Shown piece after piece: positions 61,344 through 64,000 of a stretch of DNA of 64,000 nt. Made by a program: the position numbers and the translations under genes. The first letter of the stretch is position 1. Each line of letters starts with the position of its first letter. The notes beneath the pieces were generated by a model, which ran no database searches, was not told the origin of the DNA, and worked only from the letters and a program-made list of their open reading frames with translations. Source of the DNA: Bradyrhizobium sp. SK17 (GTDB lineage: Bacteria > Pseudomonadota > Alphaproteobacteria > Rhizobiales > Xanthobacteraceae); NCBI RefSeq assembly GCF_002831585.1, contig NZ_CP025113.1, positions 2,232,001-2,296,000 on the forward strand. Direction: 5' to 3'.

Positions 61344-63251
61344 ATGAACATTCAGCAGAGCCGGTATCATGAGGTGTATGCCCGCTCGCTTCGAGACCCC
61401 GAGGGCTTTTGGGCGGAAGCGGCGCGCGAGATCGACTGGATCGAGCCGGCCAAGAAGATCTACGATCCATCCACCGGCGCCTATGGACGCTGGTTCACCG
61501 GTGCAGTGGTCAACACCTGTTACAATGCGCTGGATCGCCACGTCGCCGGTGGCCGCGCCAGCCAGGTCGCGCTGATCCACGATTCCCCGCTCACCAACAC
61601 GATCACCAAATTCACCTATGCCGAGCTGCTGAAGGAAGTGCAGGCGCTCGCCGCGGTCATGCAGGATTTCGGCGTGGCCAAGGGCGACCGCGTCATCCTC
61701 TATATGCCGATGGTCCCGGAAGCCGTGGTCGCGATGCTGGCTTGCGCGCGGATCGGCGCCGTGCACAGCGTGGTGTTCGGCGGCTTCGCGGCGAAGGAGC
61801 TCGCGACCCGGATCGACGACGCCAAGCCGAAGCTGATCTTCTCGGCGAGCTGTGGCATCGAGCCCGGGCGCATCGTGCAATACAAGCCGCTGCTCGACGA
61901 AGCGATCCGTCTCGCCGGCACCAAGCCGGAGACCTGCATCATCCTGCAACGGCCGCAGCAGGCTTGCGAGCTCACCGCGGGCCGCGACCATGATTGGGCG
62001 ACGCTGCGCCGTGCCGCGCTCGACGCCGGCAAGATGGCGCCCTGCGTGCCGGTCGCCGCCACCGATCCGCTCTACATCCTCTACACCTCGGGCACGACCG
62101 GAATCCCGAAGGGCGTGGTGCGCGACAATGGCGGGCATCTCGTCGCGCTGAAATGGTCGATGTACAATCTCTACGGCGTCAAGCCCGGCGAGATCTGGTG
62201 GTGCGGCTCCGACATCGGCTGGGTGGTCGGCCACTCCTACATCGTCTACGGCCCGCTGATCCACGGCGCGACCTCGATCATGTATGAGGGCAAGCCGGTC
62301 GGCACGCCGGATGCCGGCGCGTTCTGGCGCGTGATCAGCGAGCACAAGGCGGTCGCCTTCTTCACCGCGCCGACCGCGTTTCGCGCGATCAAGAAGGAAG
62401 ACCCCGAGGGCAAGTTCATCCGCAACTATGATCTCTCCAGCTTCCGCACCTTGTTCCTCGCGGGTGAGCGCGCCGACCCGCCGACCGTGGAGTGGGCCGA
62501 ACAGCAATTGAAGGTGCCGGTCATCGATCACTGGTGGCAGACCGAGACCGGATGGTGCATCGCCGGCAATCCGGTTGGCCTCGGCCAACTGCCGGTCAAG
62601 CACGGTTCGCCGACGGTGCCGATGCCGGGCTATCAGGTCGACATCGTCGACGAGGCGGCGAAGCCGGTCGCGGCCGGCACCATGGGCTCGATCGTGATCA
62701 AGCTGCCGATGCCGCCGGCCTGCCTGCCGACGCTGTGGCAGCAGGACGATCGCTTCAGGGATGCCTATCTCTCGGAATTCCCCGGCTACTACAAAACCTC
62801 GGATGCCGGCTACAAGGATGACGACGGCTATGTCTGGGTGATGGGCCGCACCGACGACATCATCAATGTCGCCGGCCACCGGCTCTCCACCGGCGGCATG
62901 GAAGAAATTCTGGCCTCGCATCCGGATGTCGCCGAATGCGCCGTGCTCGGCGTCAGGGATGCGATCAAGGGCGAGGTGCCGTGCGGCTTCCTGGTGCTGA
63001 AGGCCGGCGTGACCAAGCCGCCGGATCAGGTCGAGAAGGAAGTCGTGGCGCTGGTGCGCGACAAGCTCGGGCCGGTCGCGGCGTTCAAGCTCGCGATCAC
63101 GGTGGCGCGGCTGCCGAAGACCCGTTCCGGCAAGATCCTGCGCGGCACCATCAAGAAGATCGCCGATGGCGAGCCCTGGACCATGCCGGCCACGATCGAG
63201 GACCCCAAGGTGCTCGACGAGATCGGCGAGGCGCTAAAGGGCAAGGCGTAG
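61344..63251 (+). CDS. prpE: Propionyl-CoA synthetase
   Basis: A 635-residue acyl-CoA synthetase that makes propionyl-CoA from propionate, CoA and ATP via an acyl-adenylate. Motifs: LYILYTSGTTGIPKGVVRD (P-loop), WWCGSDIGWVVGHSYIVYGP, DHWWQTETGW (A5), KTSDAGYKDDDGYVWVMGRT (A7), DDIINVAGHRLSTGGMEE (hinge A8), and PKTRSGKILRG with the catalytic Lys. Length and the NTCYNALDRHV block match PrpE rather than Acs. GGGAGAAACG precedes the start. Confidence 0.94.
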   Translation: MNIQQSRYHEVYARSLRDPEGFWAEAAREIDWIEPAKKIYDPSTGAYGRWFTGAVVNTCYNALDRHVAGGRASQVALIHDSPLTNTITKFTYAELLKEVQALAAVMQDFGVAKGDRVILYMPMVPEAVVAMLACARIGAVHSVVFGGFAAKELATRIDDAKPKLIFSASCGIEPGRIVQYKPLLDEAIRLAGTKPETCIILQRPQQACELTAGRDHDWATLRRAALDAGKMAPCVPVAATDPLYILYTSGTTGIPKGVVRDNGGHLVALKWSMYNLYGVKPGEIWWCGSDIGWVVGHSYIVYGPLIHGATSIMYEGKPVGTPDAGAFWRVISEHKAVAFFTAPTAFRAIKKEDPEGKFIRNYDLSSFRTLFLAGERADPPTVEWAEQQLKVPVIDHWWQTETGWCIAGNPVGLGQLPVKHGSPTVPMPGYQVDIVDEAAKPVAAGTMGSIVIKLPMPPACLPTLWQQDDRFRDAYLSEFPGYYKTSDAGYKDDDGYVWVMGRTDDIINVAGHRLSTGGMEEILASHPDVAECAVLGVRDAIKGEVPCGFLVLKAGVTKPPDQVEKEVVALVRDKLGPVAAFKLAITVARLPKTRSGKILRGTIKKIADGEPWTMPATIEDPKVLDEIGEALKGKA

Positions 63252-63305
63252 GTCGAACGTCTTGGCGTGCTTCGCGCGCATCCGGATCGACCACCCGTGT
63301 GGCAC

Positions 63306-63430
63306 CCCTCTCCCTAACCCTCCCCCGCAAGGGGGAGGGAACCCTTCCGCTATCGGCTCCCTCACGTCAGGTGAGCACGCGGGTCAGGCTCCCTCCCCCT
63401 TGCGGGGGAGGGTGGGGAGAGGGGTGGCCC
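63306..63430. repeat. Long inverted-repeat element (full copy of the CCTCCCCC family)
   Basis: Outer arms CCCTCTCCCTAACCCTCCCC and its near complement at the other end (GGGGGAGGGTGGGGAGAGGG) each hold an inner CCTCCCCCGCAAGGGGGAGG palindrome. Between them, CGGCTCCCTCACGTCAGGTG and AGCACGCGGGTCAGGCTCCC. This resembles a MITE-sized element; an inverted shorter copy lies at 5300-5376. Confidence 0.8.
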
Positions 63431-63565
63431 CGGGCGAGATGATCGATGAAGGCACCGACCGTGCAATCGAGCTACGCATCCGGAAGCAAAATGGCCTTGA
63501 TTTTGATGGATTGCCGGGTCATCCCGGCGTCCAACGCCATGACGCCACGAGCTACGGACCCACAG

Positions 63566-63838
63566 ATGCGATCCATTTCCGCACGCGCGCCCCTCGCATT
63601 GCTGCTCGCCCTGCCGCTGCTGGCAGGCTGCCTCGAGCGCGGGCGATCGCCGATCGCGGAGAGCATGGGCGACGACGATCAGTACTGCCAGGCGAATGGC
63701 AAGGTGGCGGTCGGCTCGCCCGAATATGTCGCCTGCCGCAAGGATCGCGACGTCCAGCGCCAGAACGCCGAAGCCCGTACCGATCGGCGGCAGCGCGATC
63801 TCGGCGAATACATGATGAACAATCCGGACCGGCACTAG
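63566..63838 (+). CDS. Small lipoprotein
   Basis: A 90-residue protein from the ATG at 63566. Signal peptide with lipobox LLAGC (MRSISARAPLALLLALPLLA, GC). The mature part is polar, ending RQRDLGEYMMNNPDRH, with two further Cys (YCQAN, ACRKD). Unknown function; similar small lipoproteins are common in Bradyrhizobium. The frame is open upstream to 63446 but without a signal sequence. Confidence 0.8.
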   Translation: MRSISARAPLALLLALPLLAGCLERGRSPIAESMGDDDQYCQANGKVAVGSPEYVACRKDRDVQRQNAEARTDRRQRDLGEYMMNNPDRH

Positions 63839-63882
63839 GCGCCGCGGCTACGGCGCGGATCCCTAAGGAAGGCGAGCTCGCG

Positions 63883-64000
63883 GTGCAGCGTGACAGGATC
63901 GGCGAGCTCGACGGTTTGCGCGCGATCGCGGTCCTGATCGTCGTCATCTGGCACTATTTCGGAACGCCTGATGGTCCCGACGGCTGGCCGTGGAAATTGC
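63883..64000 (+). CDS. Acyltransferase family 3 (OafA/YrhL-like), start only
   Basis: GTG start with AAGGAAGG about 12 bases upstream. The 39 visible residues, QRDRIGELDGLRAIAVLIVV then IWHYFGTPDGPDG, carry the RxxxLDGLRAIAxxxVxxxH signature of membrane acyltransferases that acetylate polysaccharides or lipids. The gene runs off the window. Confidence 0.9.
   Translation, partial: MQRDRIGELDGLRAIAVLIVVIWHYFGTPDGPDGWPWKL

Overview
The window looks like chromosome of a Bradyrhizobium-type alphaproteobacterium (order Hyphomicrobiales). The evidence is strong GC bias at third codon positions, the DUF2948-hisD-UPF0262-phosphatase-maf-yacG-tRNA-Phe block typical of that order, a branched-chain-type ABC system tied to sulfone use, TAXI/TRAP transport, and families of long palindromic intergenic repeats. 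The species is inferred from gene content, not from a marker search.

Layout. 1-880: end of an integrated element, with a frameshifted tyrosine integrase next to tRNA-Thr. 1198-5263: small conserved protein, a cNMP-domain/thioredoxin-reductase-like flavoprotein, a UBP-type zinc finger, a membrane protein and a perhydrolase-like enzyme. 5539-9707: the conserved hisD-yacG-tRNA-Phe block, followed by a second copy of the tRNA 3' end. 9859-14556: a three-gene minus-strand operon (coiled-coil protein, Clp-like double AAA+ ATPase, small membrane protein) of unknown role. 15117-20990: a PAS-GGDEF-EAL protein, a secreted ClpP-like protein, a caspase-like protein and a serine hydrolase. 21386-29048: a sulfur-scavenging operon (SfnG, five ABC subunits, an acyl-CoA-dehydrogenase-like enzyme) preceded by a very short ORF ending in a run of cysteines, a probable cysteine-sensing leader peptide. 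29132-34800: secreted proteins, a sorbosone-dehydrogenase-like protein, tautomerase, two alpha/beta hydrolases, a CGNR regulator and a haloacid dehalogenase. 35503-38618: an adenylate-forming ligase coupled to an ABC-2 exporter. 38862-44258: DEAD-box helicase, OxyR and divergent KatG. 44358-51442: assorted metabolic and secreted proteins and a degenerate receiver-EAL protein. 52120-56629: TAXI-TRAP transporter, DUF1850 protein and an SDR. 56642-58715: a small AT-richer island inserted at the 3' end of a Na+/H+ antiporter gene, with a direct repeat of that gene end. 58690-64000: antiporter, TPR/LprI-like protein, propionyl-CoA synthetase, lipoprotein and the start of an acyltransferase.

The points most worth attention are the cysteine-rich leader before sfnG, the Clp-like three-gene operon, and three separate traces of site-specific integration (tRNA-Thr, tRNA-Phe, antiporter 3' end). 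No rRNA, CRISPR array or complete transposon was seen.
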